From a virus: 38,944 bases of DNA. Where the stretch lies: IMG/VR virus record IMGVR_UViG_3300020469_000102, positions 1 to 38,944 of that record; one strand, written 5' to 3'. Shown one piece after another: positions 6,299-14,668 of this stretch. The notes beneath the pieces are model-generated. The model saw only the letters and a program-made list of their open reading frames with translations. It had not been told where the DNA came from and did no database searches. Made by a program: the position numbers and the translations under genes. The stretch's first letter is position 1; the number at the start of each line of letters is the position of its first letter.

Positions 6299-7368
6299 AA
6301 ACTCAATCCTTTAAGTGTTCCTTCGTCAACATCTTGTTTAACACCACCTGTAACATAAGATGTAATTTCTGTTTCTTGCGGTGCAACTTGAACACTGCTT
6401 CCAGCTATCCACTTTTCTGTCCAAGGTAATGGATTTAACTTTGGAACTGTATATGGACATGGTAAATTAAGAGCTCTCATTCTTTTACAGCCAATCCATT
6501 CAATATAATCTTTTAAAATCGTTTCGTTTAATCCTATCATGGATCCATCTTTAAATAAATAGTGTGCCCATTCTTTTTCTTGCTCTATTACTTTAGTAAA
6601 TAAATCTATTGCCTGTGGTTCCATTTCTTTAGATATTTTTTCAAAGTCTTTATCTTCTGCTATCATTTTTTTAAGTATAGTTGTTGTGCCAGCTAAATGT
6701 GTATTTTCATCTCTTGCGATAAACTTAATAATCTTAGCATTACCTTCCATCTTTTTAAGTTCCGCAAATGCCCAACTACATGCAAACGATACATAGAACC
6801 TTACACCTTCTAATGCATTTGCTGATAACATACACATCCATAATGCTCTTTTATGATCCATACGGTTAGTTGCAGAATTATTACAATCTATTAAATCGTC
6901 ATAGTATTTTGCAATATCGTTACCACAATCTAAAATTTCTTTTATATCCAACATATTATCGAATACAACCGATGGATCAGGATATACATTACGTATAATG
7001 TGAGTGTATGATCTACTATGGATTGTTTCAAAGAAAGACCAAGTTTCTACCCAGTTTTCTACTTCTGGTAAAGATGCTATAGGTAAAAAAGCCATGTTTG
7101 GAGCTCTTCCTTGAACTGAATCAAGTAAGATTTGTCTTTTTAAATTTGATGTAAAAATATGTTGTTCGTGTTCTGTAAGATTATCAAAGTCTTTTTTATC
7201 TTTTGAAATATCTACCTCTTCGGGCCTCCAAAAGAATCCTAATTGTTTTTCTGTTATTTTTTCTAGCTGTGGGTATTTAACTAAATCAAACCTTTGAATA
7301 TCTACGCCTTCATCTAAAAACATATTTTTGAGCAGATGAGATTTGTTAGATTTTTTCAGTATCGCCAT
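6295..7368 (-). CDS. nrdB: ribonucleotide reductase class Ia, small subunit
   Basis: A 357-residue R2 subunit that holds the di-iron/tyrosyl radical and passes the radical to NrdA. Visible R2 features are FWRPEEVD near the N-terminus, SFFETIHSRSYTHIIRN with iron-ligand Glu and His (around 112-128), FACSWAFAE, and ARDENTHLAGT with the second Glu/His pair (around 222-232). It ends 2 bp before the overlapping GTG start of cytochrome c and begins 12 bp after nrdA. It supplies deoxynucleotides during replication. Confidence 0.95.
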   Translation of the reverse strand: MAILKKSNKSHLLKNMFLDEGVDIQRFDLVKYPQLEKITEKQLGFFWRPEEVDISKDKKDFDNLTEHEQHIFTSNLKRQILLDSVQGRAPNMAFLPIASLPEVENWVETWSFFETIHSRSYTHIIRNVYPDPSVVFDNMLDIKEILDCGNDIAKYYDDLIDCNNSATNRMDHKRALWMCMLSANALEGVRFYVSFACSWAFAELKKMEGNAKIIKFIARDENTHLAGTTTILKKMIAEDKDFEKISKEMEPQAIDLFTKVIEQEKEWAHYLFKDGSMIGLNETILKDYIEWIGCKRMRALNLPCPYTVPKLNPLPWTEKWIAGSSVQVAPQETEITSYVTGGVKQDVDEGTLKGLSL

Positions 7369-7379
7369 TATTATTCCTT

Positions 7380-9683
7380 TTAAATTTTACAACTATCACA
7401 GTCTTCATCAATTTCAACTGTTACTGTTGCGGTTGTACCACTATCATATGTGTGGTGTTCGTCGTCTTGCATTTCTCCAGCACCATCGTAGGTATTAAAA
7501 TAGTATAACTGCTTTAATCCATATTTATATGCAGTTACTAAGTCCTGAATCATTACTGACATTGGAATCTTATTATCCTCAAACTTTTCTGGATTATAAG
7601 ATGTATTAACCGATATTCCTTGGTCAATGTATTTTTGCAATATAGCACAAATTTTTAAATAGCCGTCAGGTGATTCTTGATCCCATAATAAATCGTATTT
7701 ATTTTTGAGATGGTGATAGCCTGGTACGACTTGAGCTAAAACTCCGTCTTTGGATTGTTTGTATGATACTAAAGCTCTTGGAGGTTCAATACCATTTGTA
7801 CTATTACTAATCTGTGCACTTGTTTCAGCAGGCATTAATGCCATGAGGGTACTATTTCGGATGCCTGTGGCTTTGAGTTGAGTTCTCAGCTCGTCCCACG
7901 GTAATCTTTCAGTATTCCCTATTAGATTATCTATTGCACTTTTATATGTATCATTTGGCAGTTCCCCACGGGCATATTTTGTGTCATTATTTGCAGGTAT
8001 TTTGCCTTTTTCTTCAGCTAAATTTGCTGAAGCTTTAATTAAATAATATGACCACGCTTCAGCATATTCATCTATAACAGAGAATGATTCTTCGTTATAT
8101 TTTAAACCTCTTTTAGCGAGGAAATAAGCTAGATTAATAATACCTATTCCTAATGGTCTTCTATTTTTTGTTCCGCTTTCGGCAGCTGCAATAGGATAAT
8201 TTTGATAATCTAATAATTCGTCTAAAGCTCTAACTGATAGATCACAGTACTTTTCAAACTCATGAGTATCATTTATTAAACCCCAGTTGATTGCAGATAA
8301 TGTACAAAGAGATATCTCTCCAGTATGATCATCATATGATTCTAATGGAGTAGTTGGTAGATCAATCTCACAGCATAAATTGCTCATTCTGATTGGAGCT
8401 TTTTTCGGATCAAATGCACCATGATCATTTGCATGATCTACATTCATTATATAAATTCTGCCAGTATCTTTTCTTTCAGTTAATAGCATTTGAAATACTT
8501 CAAGTGCAGGTAAAGTTTTCTTACGAATAGAATAAGCTCTTTCGTATTTTTCATACAATGTTTTAAATTTATCTTGGTCATCAAAGAAAGATTCATATAA
8601 TCCTGGTACGTCATGTGGATCAAAGAATGTAATATTACCACCTTCTAATAATCGTTCATACATTACTTTATTTAATTGAAATGCATAATCCATATGACGA
8701 ACTCTTGTTTCTTCTGTACCTTTATTATTTTTAAGTACAATTAAATCTTCGAATTCGTAATGCCATACTGGAAGATAAACTGTTGCTGCACCGCCACGAA
8801 CTCCACCTTGAGAACATGACTTAACTGCTGATTGAAAATATTTTAAAAAGGGTATTAATCCTGTATGTACTACAGATCCATCTCCTACTTTTGCTCCTGC
8901 TGCTCTAATAGAACCAGCACCAATCCCTATTCCAGCCTTTTTACTTATATACTTAACAATGCTAGTAGCAGTAGCATTAATGGAATCAAGACTGTCTCCT
9001 GACTCAATAAGTACACAAGAACTAAATTGCCTAGTAGGAGTTCGAACTCCCGCCATAATTGGAGTGGGTAGTGAAATATAAAATTGAGAAATCGCATCGT
9101 AATAATCCTTAACAAATTTTAATCTATTTTCTTTTGGATAATTCATGAACAGTGTTGCTGAAACCATCATGTAAAGCATTTGAGGTGTTTCGTAGTGTGT
9201 TTTATCTCTACGGTCTTGTACTAAATACTTTCCTCTAAACTGTTCCATACCAGCATAGGTAAATGTATCATCCCTATCATGCTTTATATATGAATCCAGC
9301 TCATCGATTTCTTCACGAGAATAGTTTTCCATAATTGCACCATCATAAACTTCTCTACTAATATTTTCTATAATTAAGTGAGATAATGGCCATGGTTTAT
9401 AATCCCCATAGACTTCTTTTCTCAGCTTATATGATATAAGCCTTGCTGCAACAAATTGGTAATTGGGGGTATGCTCTGATATAAGCTCTGAGGCACTCTT
9501 AATAAGAAGTTCATGAATGTCATAAGCTGGTATCTTATCATAGAGTTGTATATTTGATCTGAGCTCTATCTCCGACATACTGACCCCAGTAATGCCTTCA
9601 ACGGCCCATTCGAGTACTTTATGTACTTTATCTAAATCAAATTCTTGAAGCGTTCCATCACGCTTTGTAACTTTAATCGACAT
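7380..9683 (-). CDS. nrdA: ribonucleotide reductase class Ia, large subunit
   Basis: A 767-residue R1 subunit. The N-terminus MSIKVTKRDGTLQEFDLDKV is an ATP-cone, giving allosteric control. QFSSCVLIESGDSLDS holds the first active-site Cys, MSNLCCEIDLPT the radical Cys, and the C-terminal CDSCKI the redox pair re-reduced by thioredoxin or glutaredoxin. I chose the ATG at 9683 over 9701 because the upstream ATG would have almost no leader after the promoter, whereas 9683 has GGAA upstream and matches NrdA N-termini. Confidence 0.95.
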   Translation of the reverse strand: MSIKVTKRDGTLQEFDLDKVHKVLEWAVEGITGVSMSEIELRSNIQLYDKIPAYDIHELLIKSASELISEHTPNYQFVAARLISYKLRKEVYGDYKPWPLSHLIIENISREVYDGAIMENYSREEIDELDSYIKHDRDDTFTYAGMEQFRGKYLVQDRRDKTHYETPQMLYMMVSATLFMNYPKENRLKFVKDYYDAISQFYISLPTPIMAGVRTPTRQFSSCVLIESGDSLDSINATATSIVKYISKKAGIGIGAGSIRAAGAKVGDGSVVHTGLIPFLKYFQSAVKSCSQGGVRGGAATVYLPVWHYEFEDLIVLKNNKGTEETRVRHMDYAFQLNKVMYERLLEGGNITFFDPHDVPGLYESFFDDQDKFKTLYEKYERAYSIRKKTLPALEVFQMLLTERKDTGRIYIMNVDHANDHGAFDPKKAPIRMSNLCCEIDLPTTPLESYDDHTGEISLCTLSAINWGLINDTHEFEKYCDLSVRALDELLDYQNYPIAAAESGTKNRRPLGIGIINLAYFLAKRGLKYNEESFSVIDEYAEAWSYYLIKASANLAEEKGKIPANNDTKYARGELPNDTYKSAIDNLIGNTERLPWDELRTQLKATGIRNSTLMALMPAETSAQISNSTNGIEPPRALVSYKQSKDGVLAQVVPGYHHLKNKYDLLWDQESPDGYLKICAILQKYIDQGISVNTSYNPEKFEDNKIPMSVMIQDLVTAYKYGLKQLYYFNTYDGAGEMQDDEHHTYDSGTTATVTVEIDEDCDSCKI

Positions 9684-9714
9684 TATATTGGTTCCGTTCA
9701 TTTTATTAGGTTAT

Positions 9715-9743
9715 ATTATACCATACTTTTGGCATAATGTACA
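9715..9743 (-). promoter_or_regulatory. early promoter for the nrdA-nrdB-cytochrome unit
   Basis: Minus strand: -35 TGTACA (9738-9743), 17-bp spacer ending TATGG, -10 TATAAT (9715-9720). It drives nrdA through the GIY-YIG gene, with no further copy until 4783. Confidence 0.9.
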
Positions 9744-9746
9744 ATG

Positions 9747-10076
9747 TTATTTTGCTTTTATTTTGAGCCTTCGCTCCATTTCTTCTATTCTCTTGATAAG
9801 ATCTGGGTAAGCATCAAATTCATGTAATTCTTTACATGGATGAGAATTGCCTTCTAGCTTATCTAGTCGCTCTGCGGCTAAAGGATACTGTTTTCTAAAT
9901 TTTGCATCCTTCTTAGCTAGTTCAAGATCGTATCGTTCAGCAAAATACTGCATAAACCTATCAACTTGTTTTTGGAACCAGATACCCATAGTTGTACCTT
10001 GGAACCATTGATAAAACGAACTACCAATTATCGATGATAATATAGATTTTAACGATAGTATGATTAGCCAATGCAT
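9747..10076 (-). CDS. small membrane-anchored hypothetical protein
   Basis: A 109-residue protein with an N-terminal hydrophobic helix (residues about 3-20) and a charged helical remainder that includes LDKLEGNSHPCKELHEFD and a terminal RRLKIKAK. No family recognised. It follows the lipase by one base and lies at the end of the lysis-like cluster; an accessory lysis or membrane role is a guess from position only. Confidence 0.65.
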   Translation of the reverse strand: MHWLIILSLKSILSSIIGSSFYQWFQGTTMGIWFQKQVDRFMQYFAERYDLELAKKDAKFRKQYPLAAERLDKLEGNSHPCKELHEFDAYPDLIKRIEEMERRLKIKAK

Positions 10077-10077
10077 A

Positions 10078-10839
10078 TTATTTCTCTTTTTTGGCTAATA
10101 CTTTAATTGCTTTTACGTAATTAGGCATACCATGATCTACAACTCCGTCAAAGAATTTAAATCTTTTCCATGAGTTAACAATACCATAAATTGTATCTGC
10201 CCATGTTGGCTTTAATGCCTTTTCGCCAAATCTATTAAAGTAAATCATTTCACCGTGATGTCTAAACCCTAACCATGCTGGCGGGATTCTACATACGATA
10301 TCATTGTTATTCATAAATCTGTAATGATCACAATGAATGTTCTTGATAAATTTAGGTCCACCAACTCTTGGTGATCCAAATGTAAATAATTCTTCTGGCT
10401 TATATCTTGTAGCACTAATAGTTGCCATTGCTGCACCTAAACTATGACCTGTAAAGTATACATCTTTTCTTACTTTTAATTGATCATTATGCTCTAATTC
10501 TTTTAAGATATCCATCCATAAATCGTTTACTTCCTCTTGGAATCCACCATGGACTTTACCGCCAGCTACTGCTGCTTGTTTAACTAATTTTAAATCAGCT
10601 AAAACATCATTTAATTTTGAAGGTTCCGTTCCTCTAAAAGCAAACCATAAATCATTTCTATCTTTTGCTATTAGAACTTCTGCTCCACCTTTACTAATTA
10701 ATTTTACTTGTGCAAATCCTAATTTCTTACCAGCAGTCTCTGCAGGTTTAGGATTCATATACGCAATTGCTGAGAGTTTAGCTGCTACTACGCCTCTTTC
10801 CCATACAGTCAATTGTTCTTTCATTCTAGTTGTTGCCAT
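10078..10839 (-). CDS. class 3 lipase (alpha/beta hydrolase)
   Basis: A 253-residue lipase of the fungal/class 3 type. The nucleophile elbow GHSLG gives Ser133; the acid is probably Asp180 in NNNDIVCRIPP and the base His236 in DHGMPNYVKAI; FAFRGTE (67-72) provides the oxyanion hole. The family cleaves acyl esters of lipids. No signal peptide is visible. Start at 10839 is chosen because GGAGAAAG lies just upstream; a start 45 bases earlier lacks this. It follows the spanin-like pair, so attack on membrane lipids at lysis is plausible, but virion or metabolic roles are possible. Confidence 0.85.
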   Translation of the reverse strand: MATTRMKEQLTVWERGVVAAKLSAIAYMNPKPAETAGKKLGFAQVKLISKGGAEVLIAKDRNDLWFAFRGTEPSKLNDVLADLKLVKQAAVAGGKVHGGFQEEVNDLWMDILKELEHNDQLKVRKDVYFTGHSLGAAMATISATRYKPEELFTFGSPRVGGPKFIKNIHCDHYRFMNNNDIVCRIPPAWLGFRHHGEMIYFNRFGEKALKPTWADTIYGIVNSWKRFKFFDGVVDHGMPNYVKAIKVLAKKEK

Positions 10840-11326
10840 TTTCTTTCTCCACTTTAATTTCAACTGCTCCAGCATCTTCATCATTAATTGTCACATCCCT
10901 ATAATAAACTATCACCTCGCCGAGCTGATTTATATATCTTTTAATTTCTTGAGTATTATAAGACATTAACTCATAATCATCAACCGTCATAGCTACAAAT
11001 ACAATATCTCCGCCATGTTTTTTCTTTATATCATCTATAAATTTATCAAGATATGTGTATCCTTCTGGATATAAATCTTCTCTACCTAATTTACAGTTTG
11101 ATTTTTTAGTTTCAGGATCTTTTAAACAATTTTCAATTATTTTTGTATCTGAAACTACATACCATTTAGGTTCTTTTAAATCTATTGCTCTAGGCATTAC
11201 TGGCTGAACAATATCAATTTTAACTGGTTTAGTTATTATTTCAACTTCTCTAGGAGCCTGTTGAAGTAGTGAACAACCACTAATCGTTAAGAGAACTAAT
11301 ACGTTTACTATCTGCTTCAATCGCAT
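10826..11326 (-). CDS. outer-membrane lipoprotein, o-spanin (Rz1)-like
   Basis: A 166-residue protein whose first residues (MRLKQIVNVLVLLTISGC) form a lipoprotein signal peptide with lipobox LTISGC, so the mature protein starts at Cys18 and is lipid-anchored. A Pro-rich stretch (KPVKIDIVQPVMPRAIDLKEP) follows. AAAGGAGG six bases before the ATG at 11326 fixes the start, which lies inside the end of the upstream gene in another frame. Nested TM-coiled-coil plus Pro-rich lipoprotein genes are the Rz/Rz1 spanin arrangement. The protein is longer than typical Rz1, so it may have an added domain. Confidence 0.7.
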   Translation of the reverse strand: MRLKQIVNVLVLLTISGCSLLQQAPREVEIITKPVKIDIVQPVMPRAIDLKEPKWYVVSDTKIIENCLKDPETKKSNCKLGREDLYPEGYTYLDKFIDDIKKKHGGDIVFVAMTVDDYELMSYNTQEIKRYINQLGEVIVYYRDVTINDEDAGAVEIKVEKENGNN

Positions 11327-11672
11327 CGAATGCCTCCTTTGTTCTAGCGTTTGCTCTTGTTTCAATCATACCAGGTTTAGCACTTGCTAATTTAGATAAG
11401 TTATGGCGTCTAAATATATCCATATATTCAGCCATCTCTGCCTCGTATGCTTGATTTCTGACTTGTAGCCCTGAAAGAGCTTGAGTGGTTTTTTGAAGAT
11501 TTCCTTGAATAGCCTCGATTGTGGCTTTTTGTTCTTGATCTCTTAAATCTTGAGCCAATATTACTTTGGCTTGTTCTTCTAACTTATTTTTCATTGGTAC
11601 AACAGCTAGGTTATAATATAAAAATCCCGATATGGCTAAAGAGCCTATAATTCCAATCAATATTTTATTCAT
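11280..11672 (-). CDS. inner-membrane coiled-coil protein, i-spanin (Rz)-like
   Basis: A 130-residue type II membrane protein: one N-terminal helix (residues about 4-24), then a long Gln/Glu/Ala-rich coiled coil (about 30-90), then FRRHNLSKLASAKPGMIETR. Topology and size match inner-membrane spanins, which join with an outer-membrane lipoprotein to fuse the two membranes at lysis. The lipoprotein gene begins 47 bp inside its 3' end in another frame. Function inferred from topology and arrangement. Confidence 0.7.
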   Translation of the reverse strand: MNKILIGIIGSLAISGFLYYNLAVVPMKNKLEEQAKVILAQDLRDQEQKATIEAIQGNLQKTTQALSGLQVRNQAYEAEMAEYMDIFRRHNLSKLASAKPGMIETRANARTKEAFDAIEADSKRISSLND

Positions 11673-11674
11673 AA

Positions 11675-11914
11675 TTATTCTTTATTTGCTGTTATAGTTT
11701 CTTGGTTCCTTTTGGCTTCAAGTTTTTTGGCTTTTTCTAATCTAGCAGATCTTTTGGCCATCATTCTTTCTACGAATTTTTTACCTTCTTTTGTTCTGCC
11801 GTCATAACGCCTTTGTACGTCTTTCTTCTTTTTTACTGCATCTGCAGGTAGAGAAACACCAGAGCCAGCTACTGAATTAGCTGCAACTTCCCAAATGTCT
11901 TTAAATGATTTCAT
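11675..11914 (-). CDS. small basic protein with capsid-targeting-like N-terminus
   Basis: A 79-residue protein starting MKSFKDIWEVAANSVAGSG. The first ten residues match the pattern of the other late-block proteins, and I-W-E fits the (L/I)xE site cut by the T4 prohead protease. After it come GVSLPADAVKKKK, then YDGRTKEGKKFVERMMAKR and a Lys/Arg-rich helix that could bind DNA inside the head. The family recurs in marine T4-like phages (recalled). Packaging is inferred. Confidence 0.7.
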   Translation of the reverse strand: MKSFKDIWEVAANSVAGSGVSLPADAVKKKKDVQRRYDGRTKEGKKFVERMMAKRSARLEKAKKLEAKRNQETITANKE

Positions 11915-12498
11915 CTTTTTATCTCTCTATTAGTTATATATAATTCTTGGTTAGTTAAAGGATGATTAACCTTATAGATATTCTGATTAAATAATCTATC
12001 TATAGGTTCTAAGTATTCTTCAATCTTAACCTTAGATTTTTCTAATGCTATAACTTCTCCAGTAACAGGTGAACATATATCTTCTGTTAATGAATATGTT
12101 CCAGGTCTTAGTTTATCATCTTCCTGGAACCAAGCTGACTCTTCAAGTTCTTCCATTTCATCAGCTGTTAAAATATCGGACATAACTTTTTGTATTTCTT
12201 TTTCAGTTAGTCCAGTATGTTCTTTTATTAAAAATAAGGCCGCGGCATAAGTTGCTAATTTTGAACCTCCGCCAGGAGCCTTTTGTAATAGTCTTTTAAT
12301 ATTAAAAACTAATCTATGAAAAACAGTATAAGCAGATTTTTCAGCTGGTGTTGATAAAGTTTTAGCTTTCTTTAATACTTTACCTTTATCATCAATTATC
12401 CCATACTGAAAAGCTTTCGTATTATCCCAAGAAGTTGTTAACATTCTTAGAAAACGAAATGCGTAAAATAAATCTCCTGCTCTTGATACTATTCCCAC
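11911..12498 (-). CDS. conserved marine T4-like phage protein, unknown function
   Basis: A 195-residue protein starting at GTG 12498, which overlaps the previous stop (TAGTG) and has AAGGA upstream; an open frame extends further up but would overlap the previous gene by more than 100 bp. Sequence landmarks are MGIVSRAGDLFYAFRFLRML, VFHRLVFNIKRLLQKAPGGG, KLATYAAALFLIKEH and a C-terminal HPLTNQELYITN. I recall it as conserved in marine T4-like phages; a structural role is plausible but not shown. Confidence 0.75.
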   Translation of the reverse strand: MGIVSRAGDLFYAFRFLRMLTTSWDNTKAFQYGIIDDKGKVLKKAKTLSTPAEKSAYTVFHRLVFNIKRLLQKAPGGGSKLATYAAALFLIKEHTGLTEKEIQKVMSDILTADEMEELEESAWFQEDDKLRPGTYSLTEDICSPVTGEVIALEKSKVKIEEYLEPIDRLFNQNIYKVNHPLTNQELYITNREIKR

Positions 12499-12869
12499 TA
12501 TAAATTCCTTAAAACTCCTACAATATATGGATCCATTGGTACATCTAATTTTTCCTTTTCTGGCAAATAATGTAAAAATATTAAGAATGGCTTTATATAG
12601 TGCCAATGATTCTCATCTATTTTGTACCAAAGCATCCTATTTGCAGCTTCTATTCCAAAGCAATTATAAATTACAATTAGATGATTTAAAATCAATCTTT
12701 CTTGTAAATCATTATGTGCTTCGTATCGGCTTAAGAGTCTTTTGACATACTTAAACCTATTAACATCTTCTTTAAATTCATTAACATCTATGCACTCAGG
12801 ATTATCATAATGTTGAGATGCATAAAGCTTAAAATTCTTTCTATTCAACTTATCAAATACTTTCATCAT
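12498..12869 (-). CDS. conserved marine T4-like phage protein, unknown function
   Basis: A 123-residue, His- and aromatic-rich protein: FDKLNRKNFKLYASQHYDNP at the start, RFKYVKRLLSRYEAHNDLQE in the middle, then LNHLIVIYNCFGIEAANRML and HWHYIKPFLIFLHYLPE. It resembles a conserved family next to the same partner gene in cyanophage myoviruses (recalled). Its stop overlaps the GTG start of the next gene, indicating coupling. No catalytic motif seen. Confidence 0.75.
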   Translation of the reverse strand: MMKVFDKLNRKNFKLYASQHYDNPECIDVNEFKEDVNRFKYVKRLLSRYEAHNDLQERLILNHLIVIYNCFGIEAANRMLWYKIDENHWHYIKPFLIFLHYLPEKEKLDVPMDPYIVGVLRNL

Positions 12870-12902
12870 ATATTATATATGTAACCTTAAAGGTTGATAT
12901 TT

Positions 12903-13349
12903 TTACTTCTTGCCAGGTTCGCCGTAGTTAACACTCCAATCACTTCTTGGAAAATTAACAAATGATTTAAGATTACCTAATTCTTTTACCATATCATCAA
13001 AGTTAACATCACCCTCTACTTGACCTCTTGGTAAGTCTGGGTTTTTACCAGGAAAGCCTGGATAGATATCTAATTCAAAATCGCTTGATCCTTTACCAAC
13101 CTTGAAACCTTTTACAGTCTTAGGGCCGTTAAGAACTTCATCTTCTTTGTATCTTAAACCTAATTTTTTAAAATGCTTTTGCACTATTTTTAAAGCTGCT
13201 TTAACATCGTTAATAACCTGTGTTCCAGTGTTATCTTCATCTCCAGCTGTTTGATTCATTTTTAACTTACCACTGAATCCAGTAATATGCATAGTTTTAA
13301 ATGGTGGTTTAGGTACCCTAAACGCTTCTCTAAATTCAAAAAAGTTCAT
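12903..13349 (-). CDS. late-block protein with capsid-targeting-like N-terminus
   Basis: A 148-residue protein starting MNFFEFREAFRVPKPP. The FEFREAF start resembles the shared MKSFKELRE leader of its neighbours, with F-R-E as a possible cleavage site. The body has VINDVKAALKIVQKHFKKLG and a repeated Gly/Pro-rich part (YPGFPGKNPDLPRGQVEGD). No known domain. It overlaps the preceding stop as TAATG. Confidence 0.65.
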   Translation of the reverse strand: MNFFEFREAFRVPKPPFKTMHITGFSGKLKMNQTAGDEDNTGTQVINDVKAALKIVQKHFKKLGLRYKEDEVLNGPKTVKGFKVGKGSSDFELDIYPGFPGKNPDLPRGQVEGDVNFDDMVKELGNLKSFVNFPRSDWSVNYGEPGKK

Positions 13350-14089
13350 TAGTCTGATTCTCCTTCACCTGCATCATAGTTTTTATCGACATAGTTAAAG
13401 AATTCTTTTCTTTTCTCTTTGTCTAACTCTTGAGGTGATTTAACTCCAAATTTCTTTAATGCGCTTTGAAAGAAAGCTTGATATTTCTTCTGCTTATCAG
13501 TCTCTTCACTCTTAGGTTTTTCATGAGTGTATCCAAGCTTTTTCATTCTTACATGATCTTCAGGCTTTTCAGCTTTATACTCTTTGCCTGTTTTAGGATC
13601 ATACATCATATGAGGTTCAAAGGCTTCTTCTAAATCTTCTTCCTCTTTAATGTCTTCGAAAAGCTCTGGATATAGATCTTCTAGATCTTCTGCATCCATT
13701 CCCATAATATCAGGGTCCATCATCATATTAACAATAGCCTGTTTATCGCCAGAAATGTCAGCCATACCTCTACCTTTAGCTTTAATCTTTACTTTATGTT
13801 TTTTTTGGGCATCAGTAGTAACTTTTCTATCTCCGACATAATCGACATCAATAGTAGTTTTACCTTTACCCGCTTTCAGCTTCTTTTCTTTAATGTTGCT
13901 ACCATCAGCTTTCATTCCTGATTTTTTAACAACATGCTTCTTTTTAAAATCCTTTTCGCCAGTTTGTGGACCATTTTTACCAGATGGTGATTTTGGTTCA
14001 TCAACTTCCTTAACGGATTTTTTACCCTCAAGAACATCGCTAACTGATGCAGCAATGCTTTGAGTTTCTTTATCATGCAATTTTGCCAT
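13349..14089 (-). CDS. large charged late-block protein, possible prohead-core or internal protein
   Basis: A 246-residue protein of alternating basic and acidic stretches: a Lys-rich first half (GPQTGEKDFKKKHVVKKSG), a Met/Asp-rich centre (MMMDPDIMGMDAEDLEDLYP), an acidic EDIKEEEDLEEAF, and a C-terminal module YQAFFQSALKKFGVKSPQEL that I have seen at the ends of several marine T4-like head-associated proteins (recalled). The N-terminus (MAKLHDKETQSIAAS) differs from the MKSFKE type. AGAGGAA precedes the start. Scaffold or internal head protein is an inference from composition and neighbours. Confidence 0.65.
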   Translation of the reverse strand: MAKLHDKETQSIAASVSDVLEGKKSVKEVDEPKSPSGKNGPQTGEKDFKKKHVVKKSGMKADGSNIKEKKLKAGKGKTTIDVDYVGDRKVTTDAQKKHKVKIKAKGRGMADISGDKQAIVNMMMDPDIMGMDAEDLEDLYPELFEDIKEEEDLEEAFEPHMMYDPKTGKEYKAEKPEDHVRMKKLGYTHEKPKSEETDKQKKYQAFFQSALKKFGVKSPQELDKEKRKEFFNYVDKNYDAGEGESD

Positions 14090-14103
14090 TTTATTTTCCT
14101 CTC

Positions 14104-14403
14104 TTATTGTATGAAAAGCATTCCTGTAATCCCAGTGGCTGCTGCCGCGATGACTACCCAGAATATTTTATTTATTACACTTACTGTAGAAGCATTAGAC
14201 CTAACTAATCCTTCTAGCCTATCAACTCTATTTATAAGAGTTAAGATTTGTTCTCCTTGTTGTTTACCAAATTCGGTTAGAGTAACAATCTTTTCTTCAG
14301 CGCGTGCCAAAGCTATAATAGCTTCAGACATACGATCTATTTTTTCTTCTATACGGTCAAGCCTTTGGGCTTGTTCAGCTCTTTGTTCCGCTGCTGTACT
14401 CAT
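14104..14403 (-). CDS. coiled-coil protein with C-terminal membrane helix (holin-accessory-like)
   Basis: A 99-residue protein with a heptad-rich coiled coil (RLDRIEEKIDRMSEAIIALA, then TLINRVDRLEGLV) and a C-terminal hydrophobic helix at about residues 78-98. This layout resembles XhlA-type haemolysin or holin-accessory proteins, a weak resemblance. AGGA lies before the ATG inside the end of the upstream gene, which overlaps by 29 bp. TATAAATA runs directly into the start codon (14403-14410), probably by chance. Confidence 0.6.
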   Translation of the reverse strand: MSTAAEQRAEQAQRLDRIEEKIDRMSEAIIALARAEEKIVTLTEFGKQQGEQILTLINRVDRLEGLVRSNASTVSVINKIFWVVIAAAATGITGMLFIQ

Positions 14404-14668
14404 ATTTATATATCCTACATCGTAATGGCGTTACGCCTTTTATTAATCTATGGTATTCTCCTTTTTTAATATCAAATACCATACCCTTTTTTAATAGCCA
14501 GGGTAAGCAATTTTGTAATTGGAATTGCCATCCTTCGCCATCTAAAATTTCTACTTCCCTGTCTTCCATATCACGGTGCCAAACGTATTCTGCGTCTGTC
14601 TTTTCTGGTAAGAATTCTCTTATAGATCCTTCTTCCCAGTATGGTTTACCAAAAGTAATTTCCACCAC
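14375..14668 (-). CDS. small cupin-like conserved protein
   Basis: A 97-residue protein with short beta-strand-like blocks: EYVWHRDMEDREVEILDGEG, WQFQLQNCLPWLLKKGM and IKKGEYHRLIKGVTPLRCRI. The spaced His residues and the YHRLIKG strand fit a single cupin barrel, a fold that often binds a metal or sugar; this is tentative. Translation starts at GTG 14668 with AGGA seven bases upstream, inside the end of the preceding gene (23-bp overlap). There is no MKSFKE leader. Confidence 0.65.
   Translation of the reverse strand: MVEITFGKPYWEEGSIREFLPEKTDAEYVWHRDMEDREVEILDGEGWQFQLQNCLPWLLKKGMVFDIKKGEYHRLIKGVTPLRCRIYKYEYSSGTKS

Noticed and set aside
7522-7529. TATAAATA sequences inside genes (also 3669-3676, 14229-14236, 18197-18204, 23908-23915)
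   Set aside because: They lie in the middle of coding regions with no gene start at a suitable distance, and about five per strand are expected by chance in DNA this AT-rich.
11911-12606. Longer version of the gene 11911-12498, starting at 12606
   Set aside because: It would overlap the conserved upstream gene by more than 100 bp; GTG at 12498 has AAGGA upstream and forms a TAGTG stop-start overlap.
14403-14410. TATAAATA running directly into the ATG at 14403
   Set aside because: The start codon would lie at about -5 relative to a T4-type late start, and a normal AGGA is present for translation, so it is probably coincidence.
14060-14425. Plus-strand open frame of 121 codons over the coiled-coil gene
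   Set aside because: It mirrors the minus-strand gene 14104-14403, has no Shine-Dalgarno, and no plus-strand promoter or recognisable motif supports it. The same holds for the other plus-strand frames, for example at 1182-1397, 18043-18810, 32882-33343 and 36934-37275.
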